From Prevotella sp. (GTDB taxonomy: Bacteria > Bacteroidota > Bacteroidia > Bacteroidales > Bacteroidaceae), in contig JAFUST010000048.1 in assembly GCA_017467535.1 (NCBI GenBank), positions 1 through 49,654 on the forward strand: DNA of 49,654 nucleotides. Direction: 5' to 3'. The notes below the pieces were generated by a model. It made no database searches. It had not been told where the DNA came from and saw only the letters and a list, made by a program, of their open reading frames with translations. Within the stretch, counting starts at the first letter, position 1, and the number at the start of each line of letters is the position of its first letter. Both the position numbers and the translations under genes were made by a program. Positions 1 through 6,410 of the stretch are shown here, piece after piece.

Positions 1-138
1 CGATCCGTGGTCGGAGATGTGCTGTGCCAGTCGGCGGGTGTTCATGGTCTCGATGCTCTTCACGCGGGCGTACCACTTGCCGTAGGCGGTAGACTCGGCG
101 TTGTTGTTGCGGTTCACTTGATACAGGATTCTTGCCAT
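1..138 (-). CDS. HU-like DNA-binding protein, N-terminal part (cut by window edge)
   Basis: The first 46 codons of a gene reading off the left edge. The start is the ATG at 138-136, and the product begins MARILYQVNRNNN and continues with YGKWYARV, then IETMNTRRLAQHIS. This resembles the Bacteroidetes HU-like family, in which a short strand region is followed by an 'xxxWYAR' segment and a helix containing LAxxIS. Such proteins bind DNA without strong sequence specificity and help bend it; in Bacteroidetes they are often found beside VirE/DUF3987 genes, as here. The gene diverges from the WYL regulator and shares its repeat-rich intergenic region. The C-terminal DNA-binding arm lies outside the window, so the family call rests on the N terminus only. 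Confidence 0.7.
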   Translation of the reverse strand, partial: MARILYQVNRNNNAESTAYGKWYARVKSIETMNTRRLAQHISDHGS

Positions 139-187
139 AATTGTTTGTTGTTGTGTGTGTTTTAGATGGTTATTAATGTTAACGGTG

Positions 188-219
188 CAAAGGTACGACA
201 TTTTTCGTGCGCTTCCAAA
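188..219 (-). promoter_or_regulatory. Bacteroidetes-type promoter of the HU-like gene
   Basis: On the minus strand TACCTTTG (195-188) matches the -7 consensus TAnnTTTG, and TTTGG (219-215) lies 19 bases upstream as the -33 element. It sits about 50 bases ahead of the HU-like ATG. Confidence 0.7.
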
Positions 220-329
220 TTCCGGGGCCCGATTTGGGCCGATTTTCAGCACAAACCGCGCGAATTGGGCGGAAACGTCATTTTCGGGGCCCGATGACGG
301 CGTTTCGGGGGTCGGGAGCAGCCGCCTCG

Positions 330-475
330 ATGACAGATGACAGATGACAGTTTTCTGAAAGTGCAGGGAGTATAGAGGGTTAGTATTATATATATTTATA
401 AATATATATAATACTAATCTTAATGTGCGCACCGATTTTCAATAACTGTCATCTGTCATAACTGTCATCTGTCAT
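330..475. repeat. Nested inverted repeats: heptamer arms around a perfect 38-bp palindrome
   Basis: The left arm (330-352) is a tandem of ATGACAG followed by TT. The right arm (444-475) is two adjacent copies of AACTGTCATCTGTCAT, the reverse complement of 337-352. Between them 380-417 is a perfect 38-bp palindrome, almost all A/T, with half-site TTAGTATTATATATATTTA and no loop. The 20 bases 333-352 recur identically in direct orientation at 5754-5773, at the 3' end of the VirE/DUF3987 gene, so the copies bracket about 5.4 kb. It could be an operator for the divergent HU/WYL genes, a replication or processing site, or a recombination site; the sequence cannot decide. Confidence 0.85.
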
Positions 476-532
476 GGCGGAGGGGGTGAAAATTTTTATG
501 CCGCATGATGAGGGGATGAGCGAAAAAAAGTG

Positions 533-540
533 TATCTTTG
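533..540 (+). promoter_or_regulatory. -7 element of the WYL regulator gene
   Basis: TATCTTTG matches TAnnTTTG and is followed by CAG, 36 bases ahead of the ATG. No clear -33 TTTG is seen at the expected spacing, which could mean activator dependence or a weak promoter. Confidence 0.55.
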
Positions 541-576
541 CAGACTGGAAAAAACACTAAAGAGGAGAGACAGACT

Positions 577-1458
577 ATGTACCAGAGCAACAGCATCAGG
601 CAGTGCCTGTGGGTGATGGCGGCCGTGAGGGAGAGAGGACGCATCACGCTCAGGGAACTGGGGGAGAAATGGGTGGCCGACGGGATGGGCAACACGCTGC
701 ACCGGTCGGCCTTCAACCGGTGCCGGGACAAGATATTCCAGATGTTCGGGCTGATGATTGAGTGCGACGAGCAGCACCGCTACTACGTGGCTAACCCGCA
801 GGAGATGGACGAGCGGTCGATTGAGAGTTGGCTGCTCTCGACGATGACGGTGAACACGGCGCTGGCCGACAGCGCGCAGGTGAAGGAGCGCATCGTGCTG
901 GAGAGCGTGCCGGAGGGCGAGCAGTATCTGCCGCTGATCATCCGCGCCATCAAGCACAACCGGCGGCTGCACCTGCGCTACCAGCGCTTCGGCTGCGAGG
1001 TGACGGAGAAGACGGTGGAGCCCTACGTGCTGAAGTTGTGGGGCCGGCGGTGGTATCTGCTGGTCTTCACGGGCCGCCACATGGCCACTTACTCGCTGGA
1101 CCGGCTGCTCTCGCTGGAGATGACGGAGGAGACGTTCCGCATGCCGGCGGACTTCTCGGCGGAGCAGTACTTCGGCGAGTTCTACGGCGTGCTGACGGAC
1201 GAGACGGTGCCGCTGGAGGACGTGGTGGTGAGGGCCTACGGGAAGACGGCCCACTATCTGCGCACGCTGCCGCTGCACCCGTCGCAGCGCGTGGTGGAGG
1301 CTACGGAGGAGTGGACGGACTACGGGCTCAGGCTGCGGCCTACGGCCGACTTCGTGGGCGAACTGCTGAAGTACGACGATGGCGTGGAGGTGCTGCAGCC
1401 GGCGTCGCTGAGGCTTAAAATCTGTGAAAAACTCGACCTAATGGTGAATAGATATTAA
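577..1458 (+). CDS. WYL-domain transcriptional regulator
   Basis: A 293-residue protein with an N-terminal DNA-binding region (about residues 6-65, with TLRELGEKW as a likely recognition-helix area) and a WYL domain (about 117-190). The literal tripeptide W-Y-L is at about 159-161, followed by a basic TYSLDR segment. WYL regulators sense ligands, often nucleic acid or nucleotides, and are frequently found beside phage-defence or mobile-element genes. The ATG at 577 is preferred over the upstream alternative start because AGAGGAGAGA lies just before it. It diverges from the HU-like gene and heads the accessory block, so it probably controls the cassette; that is inference. A hairpin follows the stop. 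Confidence 0.85.
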   Translation: MYQSNSIRQCLWVMAAVRERGRITLRELGEKWVADGMGNTLHRSAFNRCRDKIFQMFGLMIECDEQHRYYVANPQEMDERSIESWLLSTMTVNTALADSAQVKERIVLESVPEGEQYLPLIIRAIKHNRRLHLRYQRFGCEVTEKTVEPYVLKLWGRRWYLLVFTGRHMATYSLDRLLSLEMTEETFRMPADFSAEQYFGEFYGVLTDETVPLEDVVVRAYGKTAHYLRTLPLHPSQRVVEATEEWTDYGLRLRPTADFVGELLKYDDGVEVLQPASLRLKICEKLDLMVNRY

Positions 1459-1463
1459 ATCTT

Positions 1464-1497
1464 CAGGGGGTGTCCACGGTTTTTGGTACACCCCCTG
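1464..1497 (+). terminator. 10-bp GC hairpin after the WYL gene, just ahead of a promoter
   Basis: CAGGGGGTGT (1464-1473) pairs perfectly with ACACCCCCTG (1488-1497) across a 14-nt loop containing a T5 run. There is no U-tract after the stem; TATATTTG (1501-1508), a -7 element, begins 3 bases later. It may end WYL transcription or work as an operator over the next promoter. A similar hairpin-then-promoter arrangement occurs at 2381-2430. Confidence 0.55.
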
Positions 1498-1500
1498 TCG

Positions 1501-1508
1501 TATATTTG
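1501..1508 (+). promoter_or_regulatory. -7 element for the small membrane peptide / 194-residue protein unit
   Basis: TATATTTG followed by CA, with no coding sequence until 1579. The possible -33 TTTG (1482-1485) is in the loop of the preceding hairpin with a spacing shorter than usual. The leader holds CTCGAAAA (1511-1518), complementary to TTTTCGAG (1563-1570), a possible 5'-UTR stem close to the ATG. Confidence 0.5.
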
Positions 1509-1578
1509 CACTCGAAAAGAATCTGAGAACTAATTTTGTTGTTTAACTTTTTAATTTTTAAATTTTCGAGTGAAGAAT

Positions 1579-1719
1579 ATGGAGAACTATGTATCTTTGA
1601 CGATTGCCCTGGCCTGCTTCTCGGGGCTGTGGCTGGCGGTGGCCTGTGCGGCCGACTGCCTGGGAGTGAGGATTGCCCGCTGGCTGGACGCCACGGTGGC
1701 CGGCACGGTGGACGAGTGA
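1579..1719 (+). CDS. Small single-span membrane peptide (46 residues)
   Basis: A short frame from ATG 1579 to TGA 1717-1719. It starts MENYVSLTIALACF and continues through a hydrophobic stretch up to about residue 25 (L, W, A, V, C rich), then a short tail with R31, R34, W35, D37 and a final VDE. That fits one inner-membrane helix; Cys 13, 23 and 27 are in or near it. It has its own upstream -7 element, and the next gene starts 44 bases later with a good ribosome-binding site, so the two are probably co-transcribed. Small membrane peptides in phage-derived cassettes can be holin-like or toxin-like, but nothing here proves either. Coding potential rests on context, composition and position. 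Confidence 0.5.
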   Translation: MENYVSLTIALACFSGLWLAVACAADCLGVRIARWLDATVAGTVDE

Positions 1720-1762
1720 ATGAAGAAACACACAAAAAGAAAAGTAAAGGAGACAGAGAACG

Positions 1763-2347
1763 ATGAAAGAAGCAGACAAGATGCTGAAACGCTCGCTGCG
1801 CCAGTTTCGCCGCCGCCAGAAGCGCCTGCTGCAGCACGTGGAGCGACTGGAGCGGCTGCTGGCCGTGAGGCCTACGGAGATTCACAACCACTTTGAGGCG
1901 GGCAGCAGCGCGCAGGTCTTCAACGGCCGCGCCGCGGGACGCTTCCGCCGCCGCCGCGAGAATCATGAAAACACGAAAGACGCTGCGATGCCCGCCTGCA
2001 CGCAGGGGCAGCAGCCGCAGAGCCCGCAGTCTCAGCAGGGCCCGCAGCCGCAGCAGCCCACCACGGCACTGCTGGTGGAGCGCGTGGCGCGGGTGCGGGA
2101 GTACTTCTGGGCCGACAGCGCGATGGCGGTCATCTTCTGCGCCTGCCGCGACTGCTACGGCTATCCTGACAACATGAGCCGCTTCGAGCGGGAGTTCGGC
2201 TGCACGGAGGGGCTGCTCTCGGGCACGCTGCGCAACAATCCCTACATGCGCCTGCCCGTCGGCCGATGGCAGCAGGCGGGGGCCAAGCCACGCGCGCTGC
2301 GACTGCTGGAGGCCTACCGGCGGGCGGTGGAAACCTGCGGAGAGTAG
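1763..2347 (+). CDS. Unrecognised 194-residue protein with basic coiled coil and C-terminal domain
   Basis: AAAGGAGACA precedes ATG 1763. Residues 1-35 are strongly basic and heptad-like (KRSLRQFRRRQKRLLQHVERL), suggesting a nucleic-acid-binding helix or coiled coil. Residues 40-55 contain IHNHFEAGSSAQVFNG, then an arginine-rich run (60-66), a Gln/Pro linker (82-100), and a folded-looking domain 101-194 with aromatic and Cys residues (CACRDCYGYP) ending LLEAYRRAV. I do not recognise the family. Its place between the membrane peptide and the Rha-type regulator makes it part of the same accessory unit; a DNA-associated role is inference from the basic N terminus. It is followed by a hairpin and a new promoter. 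Confidence 0.75.
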   Translation: MKEADKMLKRSLRQFRRRQKRLLQHVERLERLLAVRPTEIHNHFEAGSSAQVFNGRAAGRFRRRRENHENTKDAAMPACTQGQQPQSPQSQQGPQPQQPTTALLVERVARVREYFWADSAMAVIFCACRDCYGYPDNMSRFEREFGCTEGLLSGTLRNNPYMRLPVGRWQQAGAKPRALRLLEAYRRAVETCGE

Positions 2348-2380
2348 CAGGAAAACCTGCAGAACCTACAGAAAAACCTA

Positions 2381-2430
2381 CGGGGGTGCATGTAACTATT
2401 TCATGCATCCCCGTTTTGTGCTTACCTTTG
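2381..2430 (+). promoter_or_regulatory. 12-bp hairpin followed by -7 promoter element for the Rha-like gene
   Basis: CGGGGGTGCATG (2381-2392) pairs with CATGCATCCCCG (2402-2413), one G-U pair, 9-nt loop, followed by TTTTG: a passable terminator for the 194-residue gene. The -7 element TACCTTTG follows at 2423-2430. The remaining leader to 2617 is about 190 nt, purine rich (GAGAGA runs), and contains only a 14-codon frame (ATG 2484) that I cannot support as a gene. Confidence 0.6.
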
Positions 2431-2617
2431 CACCGTCGACGAGAGAGAAGTCGGCGGGCGGTCTTTGACATGATGACACACACATGAAACCCGAGAGAGA
2501 GAGAAACGGAGAGAGATCCGGCGGCTGAGGCCTGAAAGAGAAAATGGTCTGATGCCGTGAAAGACACACATTCTACAAACTTAATTATTCACCTATAAAA
2601 AAACACACTGAATTATC

Positions 2618-3334
2618 ATGGAAACAACAACAATAGCATTGGTAAACACACAGACTACTGACAACATCGGCGAGGGCACTGACGCTCAGCAGCGCATGAC
2701 TTCGCTGGAGATTGCCGAACTCTGCGGCAAACAACATAACGACGTGATGAAAGCCATCCGAAAGATGGAACCTGCATGGGCAAGAATAAACCAGGGAAAT
2801 TTTTCCCTCGTTGAATACCGCGACAAGAAAGGCGAACTCCGACCCTGCTACTCGCTGACGAAGACGGAGACGCTCTACATAGCCACCAAGTTCTGCGACG
2901 AGGCGCGCGCCCGGCTGGTGCTGCGCTGGGAGGTGCTGGAGCGCGAGCGCATGGAGGGCCTCGTGGCCGCCGCCAGGCAGCGGGCCGCACTGCCCTCGCC
3001 CCAGGAGATCGTGAGGCTGGCCGACGGCATAGTGGGCGCGGCGCTGCGCGAGATGAACGCCTCGGCCCACGACACGCTGACGGCCACGCAGGTGGCCAAG
3101 ACGTTCAACATGACGGTGATGAACTTCAACCTGGTGCTGCGCGACATGGGCATACAGTACCGCCACGGCGGCCGCTGGTGTCTGAGCCAGGACTTGGCGG
3201 GGCGCGGACTGACGGAGGTGCGCACCCACGTGAGTTACTCGCTGCGCGGGGAGAAGAAGATCCGCTCCTACATGACGTGGACGATGCGCGGCCTGCACTA
3301 TCTGAACGCCAAGTTGGGCTACCCCAACTTCTGA
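2618..3334 (+). CDS. Rha/KilAC phage-type regulatory protein
   Basis: A 238-residue protein with two phage-regulator modules. Residues 25-112 match the pRha pattern: a helix-turn-helix start MTSLEIAELCGKQHNDVMKA, then SYSLTKTET-type strand residues and an ARLVLRW helix. Residues about 150-237 look like the KilAC/ANT antirepressor C-terminal domain (TATQVAKTFNMTVMNFN, then GRWCLS and YLNAKLG). Rha interferes with lysogeny control in temperate phages, and KilAC domains are found in antirepressors. Spacing to the next gene is 38 bases, so the two are likely one unit. This gene is the clearest sign that the block descends from a phage or phage-like element. Confidence 0.85.
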   Translation: METTTIALVNTQTTDNIGEGTDAQQRMTSLEIAELCGKQHNDVMKAIRKMEPAWARINQGNFSLVEYRDKKGELRPCYSLTKTETLYIATKFCDEARARLVLRWEVLERERMEGLVAAARQRAALPSPQEIVRLADGIVGAALREMNASAHDTLTATQVAKTFNMTVMNFNLVLRDMGIQYRHGGRWCLSQDLAGRGLTEVRTHVSYSLRGEKKIRSYMTWTMRGLHYLNAKLGYPNF

Positions 3335-3372
3335 GATTTTTCCCTTCAACAAAAAGAAAAACGAGATATACC

Positions 3373-5808
3373 ATGAGCGTACACACAATCTACCTGAAGG
3401 ACGGGGTGAAGATGATGCGCCCCGTCACGACGAGAGAGGACTATCTGGCCCTGCGCGACTCTGCCGAGCAGCGCGACACGGTGAAGGCCGTGCGCAGCGG
3501 ACGGCACGAACTGAAGCGGCGGCTGGTGCAGATGAACTACTCCTGCCTGCCCAACCAGGACGGCACGCTGCGCGGCGCCCGTACGGCCAGCACCACCGTG
3601 GGCATGGACATAGACCACATAGGCTCCGCGGAGCAGATGGCGGCCGTGAGGGAGCGCATACTGGAGCGCCGTGAGGCCCTGGGCCTGCTGATGCTGGAGC
3701 GGAGCGCGCGCGGCGAGGGCTACCACCTGGTGTTCCGCCGCCGCCCGGAACTGAGTCAGGAGGAGAACCTGCGCTGGGCCAGTCAGTTGCTGGAGGTGGA
3801 GTATGACGCGGGTGCGAAGGACATCACGCGTGTCTTCTTCACCACCACCGCCAGTGCCGATGATCTGCTGTGGCTGGAGGATGAGGTGTTTGAGACCACC
3901 CAGACCACAAACCCCAAGCCCCCCAAGACCCCCAAGACCCCCAAGACTCTCCCCCAACCCCTCCCTGTAAGGGAGGGGAGTGGTCAGACTCAAGTGCAGA
4001 CCGAAGCGCAGACCGAAGCCCAAGAACTATCTACTCCCCTCCCTCACAGGGAGGGGCCGGGGGAGAGTCTCTTCCCTCACAGGGAGGGGCCGGGGGAGAG
4101 TCTCTTCCCTCACAGGGAGGGGCCGGGGGAGAGTCTGGAGGGTCGTGAGATGGCGGAGCGTGCCTTTTTTAAGGGCATCCCCTACTCCTCCATCATCGCC
4201 GAATACTGGCAGCGCACGGGGGGCGAACCCTCGGAGGGCGAACGCAACACCAGACTGCACCAGTTGGCCGCCAACCTGAGGGCCATCTGCGACGACTCTG
4301 AGGCCTGGCTGCTGCGGCTGATGCCACGCTACGGACTGAACGAACAGGAGATGCGCGCCATCATCCACTCGGCCTGCAAGGAGCCTACGCGCGGGTCGCG
4401 GCTGATGACGGACATCGTTAACTCCCTGTCCCCTAAGTTAGGGGACTACAGGGGTCTGAACAGGGGCTTGAACGAGGGCAAAGGGCCGGACGCTTGTTCA
4501 GACCCCCAACCCCCTAACTTAGGGGGCTATGGGGGCTTGCCAGAGATGCCCAGCCGACTGCCAAAGGTGGTGGCGCTGCTGCTCTCGAAGACGCCGGAGA
4601 TCTACCGCCCGGCGGTGGCCCACGCCATCTTCCCGCCGCTGGGGGCCCATCTGTGGCGCGTGCGCTTCCGCTACATCGACAACGTGATGCACGAGGCCAC
4701 CTTCATGAACGTGCTGATGGCCGGCACCGGCGCGGGCAAGGACTGCATCACGCAGCCCATCAACCGCATCATGGCCGACATCCGCCTGCGCGACGCCGAG
4801 AACCTGCGCCGCGAGGCCGAATGGAAGAAGGAGATGAACACGCGCGGGGCCAACAAGGACAAGCGCCAGCGCCCCGAGGGACTCATCATACAGGAGGTGG
4901 ACCCGGACATGACCAACCCCGCCTTCGTGATGCGCATGGCCGAGGCCGACGAGCACTTCCTCTACACGAAGATGAACGAGATAGACCAGTTCGACGCCCT
5001 GCGCGGCTCGGCCCGCGGCGCGCAGCAGTTCCAGATCATGTGCCTGGCCTTCGACCCCGACAACCGCTACGGACAGACGCGCGTGGGCACGCAGAGCGTC
5101 ACCGAGAAGGTGTGCATCCGCTTCAACTGGAACGCCTCCACCACCATCCAGAAGGGGCAGCGATATTTTTCACGCGTGCTGACCGACGGCCCCATCTCGC
5201 GCATCAACTTCTGCACCATCCCCGAGCGGGAGATTGGGGCCGACATGCCCGTCTACGGCACCTACGACGCCCAGTTCGACGAGGCCCTGCGCCCCTACAT
5301 CGAGCGGCTGACGCGGGCCACGGGCGTGGTGGACTGTCCGCAGGCCTTCCGGCTGGCCCGGCGGCTGAGGGACGAGTGCGCCGAGTTTGCACGCCTGTCG
5401 CAGTCGAGGGTCTACGAGAACCTCTCGTTCCGCGCCTGCGTCATAGCGTGGCTGAAGGCCTGCGTGCTCTACATCCTGAACGACTACCGCTGGGGCCGCG
5501 AGATAGAGGACTTCACGCGCTGGAGCCTGCAGTACGACCTGCGCTGCAAGATGACGTTCTTCGGCGAGGCCATCGAGAATGCCAACCGCCAGTCTGACGA
5601 CCGCGGCCCCCATCGCGGCCCGCGCAATCTGCTGGAGTTGCTGCCCGAGCGGTTCAGCGTGCACGATGCCGACCTGGTGCGCCAGGCCAACGGCATGGAC
5701 ACGCGCGGCACGCGCAACATGCTCTCGCAGTGGCTGCACCGGGGCTACGTCTTACAGATGACAGATGACAGTTATTTTGAAAAGGTTAAAAAGGACATTG
5801 AACATTGA
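3373..5808 (+). CDS. VirE_N / DUF3987 primase-helicase-like protein with repeat-built linkers
   Basis: An 811-residue protein; the start is ATG 3373, since the longer upstream frame overlaps the Rha gene. Residues 1-175 are the VirE N-terminal (BT4734-like) domain, with GMDIDH (D79, D81), GYH (His118) and KD (Asp150) spaced like the three motifs of archaeo-eukaryotic primases. Residues 258-345 form a primase-C-terminal-like helical region. Residues 392-811 are DUF3987-like, with a P-loop AGTGAGKD (450-457) in which Asp replaces the usual Ser/Thr. The linkers 178-257 and 350-391 are translated DNA palindromes (see repeats). The last codons run into a heptamer repeat that supplies the TGA stop. 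It probably primes or unwinds the cassette's DNA; this is inferred. Confidence 0.85.
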   Translation: MSVHTIYLKDGVKMMRPVTTREDYLALRDSAEQRDTVKAVRSGRHELKRRLVQMNYSCLPNQDGTLRGARTASTTVGMDIDHIGSAEQMAAVRERILERREALGLLMLERSARGEGYHLVFRRRPELSQEENLRWASQLLEVEYDAGAKDITRVFFTTTASADDLLWLEDEVFETTQTTNPKPPKTPKTPKTLPQPLPVREGSGQTQVQTEAQTEAQELSTPLPHREGPGESLFPHREGPGESLFPHREGPGESLEGREMAERAFFKGIPYSSIIAEYWQRTGGEPSEGERNTRLHQLAANLRAICDDSEAWLLRLMPRYGLNEQEMRAIIHSACKEPTRGSRLMTDIVNSLSPKLGDYRGLNRGLNEGKGPDACSDPQPPNLGGYGGLPEMPSRLPKVVALLLSKTPEIYRPAVAHAIFPPLGAHLWRVRFRYIDNVMHEATFMNVLMAGTGAGKDCITQPINRIMADIRLRDAENLRREAEWKKEMNTRGANKDKRQRPEGLIIQEVDPDMTNPAFVMRMAEADEHFLYTKMNEIDQFDALRGSARGAQQFQIMCLAFDPDNRYGQTRVGTQSVTEKVCIRFNWNASTTIQKGQRYFSRVLTDGPISRINFCTIPEREIGADMPVYGTYDAQFDEALRPYIERLTRATGVVDCPQAFRLARRLRDECAEFARLSQSRVYENLSFRACVIAWLKACVLYILNDYRWGREIEDFTRWSLQYDLRCKMTFFGEAIENANRQSDDRGPHRGPRNLLELLPERFSVHDADLVRQANGMDTRGTRNMLSQWLHRGYVLQMTDDSYFEKVKKDIEH
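3912..3950 (+). repeat. 9-bp tandem repeat encoding Pro-Lys-Thr
   Basis: Copies of CCCCAAGAC in frame give PKTPKTPKT in the linker after the VirE_N domain of the primase-like protein. A short, variable, proline-rich hinge is the likely effect. Confidence 0.7.
3945..4136. repeat. Palindromic element: 35-bp inverted copies plus 33-bp tandem units, in frame
   Basis: The 35 bases 3945-3979 are nearly the exact reverse complement of 4035-4069, with a 55-bp spacer. The right copy is extended as three tandem 33-bp units (4041-4073, 4074-4106, 4107-4136), each containing CCCTCACAGGG and AGGGGCCGGGGGAGAG. Because 33 is divisible by three, each unit adds PHREGPGESLF without breaking the frame. A relative of the same GC-rich palindrome lies at 22953-22982 inside another gene. 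Confidence 0.9.
4424..4535. repeat. Second palindromic element inside the primase gene
   Basis: The left arm (4424-4462) contains CCCCTAAGTTAGGGG and GGGTCTGAACA; the right arm (4495-4535) contains TGTTCAGACCC and CCCCCTAACTTAGGGGG. The arms are imperfect reverse complements around a spacer of about 32 bases. It is translated in frame as a Gly/Pro/Asn-rich linker (about residues 350-391) between the helical region and the P-loop domain. Confidence 0.85.
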
Positions 5809-5889
5809 ACATTGAACATTGAACATTGAAGATTGAACATTGAAGATTGAACATTGAACATTTTTTTCATTGAACATTCAACATTGAAG
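5754..5889. repeat. Heptamer repeats over the primase stop codon and the DUF5675 leader
   Basis: Bases 5754-5773 are identical to 333-352 (ACAGATG-type heptamers) and are translated in frame. From 5797 to 5889 follows a run of ATTGAAC or ATTGAAG units, broken once by ATTTTTTTC. The second unit provides the TGA stop (5806-5808), and the run ends 6 bases before the next ATG at 5896. A change in copy number would alter the leader of the DUF5675 gene and could alter the primase C terminus. Confidence 0.9.
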
Positions 5890-5895
5890 ATTATC

Positions 5896-6354
5896 ATGGA
5901 ACTGATACTGACAAGAATAGCAAAGCGCAAGGCCTACACCATCGGTAGGCTTTGCATACGCGAGGAGGTGGTCGACGAATACTCTACAGGCACGGCCGAC
6001 CGCTACCTGTGCGACACACTGGAACCCACGTGGCGCGACTACGCCCACGGGGCCTACAAAGTGAAGGGAAAAAGCGCCATACCCGAGGGCCGCTATGCCG
6101 TGGTCATCTCGTGGTCGCCCAAGTTTCAGTCGTGGCTGCCCATCCTGCTGGGCGGGCCCGACTTCAACCGGCAGTGGCAGGGCGTGCGCATCCATGCCGG
6201 CAACACGCCGCAGGACACGCAGGGGTGCATCCTGGTGGGCAAGAACCGCGTGGTCGGCCAAGTGCTCGACTCGCGCCTGTGGCTGCACCGCCTGAAGCAG
6301 AAAATCGCGGAGGCCAAGGACAGGGGCGAGGCCGTGTGGCTCACCGTCAGGTGA
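5896..6354 (+). CDS. DUF5675-family protein (L,D-transpeptidase-like motif)
   Basis: A 152-residue protein; ATG 5896 follows the heptamer run, and the upstream extension is repeat-encoded, so I reject it. The core motif is RIHAGNTPQDTQGCILVG (His100, Cys111), reminiscent of the H...GC catalytic motif of YkuD-type L,D-transpeptidases and typical of the DUF5675 family, which is common in Bacteroidetes prophages and cassettes. PEGRY and the tight GGPDFN turn before it also fit. It may cleave or cross-link peptidoglycan as an endolysin-like enzyme. No signal peptide is visible, so export would need a partner such as the 46-residue membrane peptide upstream; that link is speculative. Confidence 0.8.
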   Translation: MELILTRIAKRKAYTIGRLCIREEVVDEYSTGTADRYLCDTLEPTWRDYAHGAYKVKGKSAIPEGRYAVVISWSPKFQSWLPILLGGPDFNRQWQGVRIHAGNTPQDTQGCILVGKNRVVGQVLDSRLWLHRLKQKIAEAKDRGEAVWLTVR

Positions 6355-6410
6355 CGCTCCCCACACGGGCCTCCACTCACTCACGCCGTCGCCCCTGTGT
6401 CAGGCCGGTC

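Noticed and set aside
155-340. 61-codon frame between the HU-like and WYL genes
   Set aside because: It runs over the HU-like promoter and the heptamer repeat, lacks a ribosome-binding site and has no protein-like features.
2484-2528. 14-codon frame upstream of the Rha gene as a leader peptide
   Set aside because: Arg/Glu codons come from a simple GAGAGA run, and no alternative hairpins or terminator follow it.
4041-4136. 33-bp tandem units as a CRISPR array
   Set aside because: The units are directly adjacent with no variable spacers, lie in a reading frame and encode a repeated peptide.
3178-5808. Long overlapping frames on both strands in GC-rich genes (for example 4653-5597 plus, 19138-20922 minus, 31711-33726 plus)
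   Set aside because: They lie fully across well-supported genes, are rich in Arg/Ala/Pro/His or low in complexity, and have no recognisable domains; they are shadows caused by codon bias.
5797-5889. ATTGAAC run as a CRISPR array or replication iterons
   Set aside because: Units are 7 bp with no spacers, and the same type of heptamer occurs at many unrelated gene junctions.
1-6354. Complete prophage
   Set aside because: No structural, terminase, portal, tail or integrase gene is visible in the block; only regulator, replication-like and lysis-like genes.
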